From Altererythrobacter sp. C41 (GTDB lineage Bacteria > Pseudomonadota > Alphaproteobacteria > Sphingomonadales > Sphingomonadaceae): a stretch of DNA of 64,000 nucleotides. Under the pieces are notes generated by a model. That model had not been told where the DNA came from and made no database searches. It saw nothing but the letters and a program-made list of their open reading frames with translations. Position 1 is the first letter of the stretch; every line of letters starts with the position of its first letter. The stretch covers positions 1 to 64,000 of the forward strand of contig NZ_JAEVFE010000003.1 of NCBI RefSeq assembly GCF_016803135.1. The letters are read 5' to 3'. Below are positions 62,958 to 64,000 of the stretch, piece after piece. A program made the position numbers and the translations under genes.

Positions 62958-63968
62958 ATGGCATTCGCGCTCGACGAGCAGCAGCAGATGATCGCCGAGA
63001 CGGCGGCGGCGTTCTTCGCGGAGAACGCAGGGGGTGAGCGCACGCGCGCCGCGATGGCCAGCGGCATCGATCGCGACCTCTGGCGCGCCTATTGCCGCGA
63101 ACTCGGCTTCGGTGGTCTGACCGTGCCCGAGGATCTCGGCGGTGCGGGGCTCGGCCACGTGGAGCTGGCGATCGTCGCCGAGCAGGCGGGGCGCACGCTG
63201 GCGGCGATCCCGCTGCTGGGCCACGCGATGGCGACCGCTGCCTTGCTTGCGAGCGACGACCGGGCGGCGATCGATGCGCATCTTCCCGCGATGATGGCGG
63301 GAGACCGGATCGTCGCGGCGGGCGAGCGAGGGGGCGAGGGCTTGCTCGTGCCGCATGCGGCGCAGTGCGATCTGCTCCTCCTGCTCGGCGAAGGCGGCGC
63401 GCGCCTGATCGATGCCGGCGCGGCGACGGTCGAGCCGCTGAAGTCGCTCGACGAGACTCGTCCGCTCGCGCGGGTTCACGCATCCGGCGGCGATCCGCTT
63501 CCCGGCGGCACAGCGCCTTGCGAGGCGGCATGCGCAGCCGGCGTCCTGTGCCTCGCAGCGGAAGCGCTCGGCGGTGCGCAGGAGGCGCTCGATCGCACGG
63601 TTGCCTTTGCGCAGGAACGCGAGCAGTTCGGACGGCCGGTGGGCTCGTTCCAGGCTTACAAGCATCGCCTTGCCGACCGCGCGGTCGAGATCGAGCAGGC
63701 GCGCTCCGCCGTGTGGTGGGCGGCCTGCGCGCTCGACGAGGGGCACGAGACCCGCGCGCTGGCGCTCCATGCCGCCAAGAGCTTCTGCGCCGACACCTAC
63801 CTGCGCGTCGCGGGCGACATGATCCAGCTCCACGGCGGCATCGGCTTCACCTGGGAGCACGACGCGCATCTGTTCTTCAAGCGCGCCCGCGCCATCGCGA
63901 ACATGCTCGGCGACGGCCCGCATCACCGCGAGCGCGTCGCGCGGATCATGCTGGACGAAGCGGCATGA
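62958..63968 (+). CDS. Acyl-CoA dehydrogenase-family subunit (FadE31/32-like)
   Basis: A 336-residue acyl-CoA dehydrogenase beginning one base after the SDR stop codon. It shows ELGFGGLTVPEDLGGAGLGHVELAIVAEQAGRTLAAIPLLG, AFAQEREQFGRPVGSFQAYKHRLAD and QLHGGIGFTWEHDAHLFFKRARAIAN. The reduced length and the middle-domain shape resemble the partner subunits of heteromeric steroid FadE enzymes. It overlaps the next gene by four bases. Confidence 0.87.
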   Translation: MAFALDEQQQMIAETAAAFFAENAGGERTRAAMASGIDRDLWRAYCRELGFGGLTVPEDLGGAGLGHVELAIVAEQAGRTLAAIPLLGHAMATAALLASDDRAAIDAHLPAMMAGDRIVAAGERGGEGLLVPHAAQCDLLLLLGEGGARLIDAGAATVEPLKSLDETRPLARVHASGGDPLPGGTAPCEAACAAGVLCLAAEALGGAQEALDRTVAFAQEREQFGRPVGSFQAYKHRLADRAVEIEQARSAVWWAACALDEGHETRALALHAAKSFCADTYLRVAGDMIQLHGGIGFTWEHDAHLFFKRARAIANMLGDGPHHRERVARIMLDEAA

Positions 63969-64000
63969 AGCTGGGGTTCTCCGACATGGAAGAGGCGTTC
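63965..64000 (+). CDS. Next gene of the steroid operon, probable acyl-CoA dehydrogenase (3' partial)
   Basis: The ATG at 63965 lies in an ATGA overlap with the preceding dehydrogenase gene. Only twelve codons are visible (MKLGFSDMEEAF) before the window ends. This start resembles the first residues of acyl-CoA dehydrogenases, and a second partner subunit is expected here. The identity is a guess from position. Confidence 0.5.
   Translation, partial: MKLGFSDMEEAF

Noticed and set aside
60662-63067. 801-codon open frame on the minus strand
   Set aside because: It is antisense to the thiolase, SDR and dehydrogenase genes. High GC content makes stop codons rare in this frame; no protein family is visible in it.

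Overview
The window is GC-rich, densely coded DNA. It most resembles an alphaproteobacterium of the order Sphingomonadales. The pointers are a TonB-dependent receptor of the Xanthomonas/Caulobacter polysaccharide type, many twin-arginine (Tat) exported sugar enzymes, overlapping ATGA/GTGA gene junctions, and the mix of pectin and steroid catabolism. This placement is inferred from gene content; there is no rRNA or other marker gene. I saw no tRNA, rRNA, CRISPR array or insertion sequence, and no gene-free stretch longer than 300 bases. The longest gaps are 18270-18546 and 37931-38180, and both hold operators.

Region 1 (1-8053) starts inside a giant surface or secreted protein: cadherin/VCBS-like repeats, a beta-helix, and a C-terminal zinc-protease-like motif. 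A small cassette follows with three tandem phage-tail-collar (microcystin-dependent protein) genes, two small DUF6916-like proteins, a GNAT acetyltransferase and an NTF2-like protein.

Region 2 (8072-18269) is a nine-gene minus-strand operon with a divergent Gfo/Idh oxidoreductase. It encodes a GMC flavoprotein with a 3Fe-4S-type cysteine motif, a Tat-exported gluconate-dehydrogenase-type subunit 3, a cytochrome c, a DUF1080 protein, three TIM-barrel isomerases (two exported), an MFS permease and an FG-GAP protein. Together these look like a periplasmic glycoside 3-oxidation route.

Region 3 (18426-46749) is a pectin, uronate and xylose utilisation locus. Outer-membrane uptake is by a TonB receptor. 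Exported PL1 and PL10 lyases, a GH43 enzyme and esterases cut the polymer. A TRAP transporter and a XylE-type symporter bring products in. UxaC, KduI, KduD, KdgK, UxaA, a UxuB/UxaB-type reductase, XylA and XylB process them. A LacI-family regulator is encoded inside the locus. Six copies of a palindrome built on GACACCGGT lie in front of its transcription units, which strongly suggests one local regulon.

Region 4 (46737-49704) is a D-amino-acid dehydrogenase/alanine racemase pair divergent from an Lrp-type regulator. Region 5 (49725-52318) holds a DUF2721 membrane protein and a three-gene cassette in which a sugar-lactone-oxidase-like flavoprotein lies between two homologues of the Anabaena sensory rhodopsin transducer; no rhodopsin is visible.

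Region 6 (52325-64000) matches the late steroid (C/D-ring, HIP) degradation set known from mycobacteria and Comamonas. A LuxR-type regulator and an SDR run on the minus strand. Facing them is a tightly packed plus-strand operon: ipdA, ipdB, an enoyl-CoA hydratase, ipdC, an echA20-like hydratase, two acyl-CoA dehydrogenase subunits, a thiolase, an SDR and a further acyl-CoA dehydrogenase, then a gene cut by the window end.
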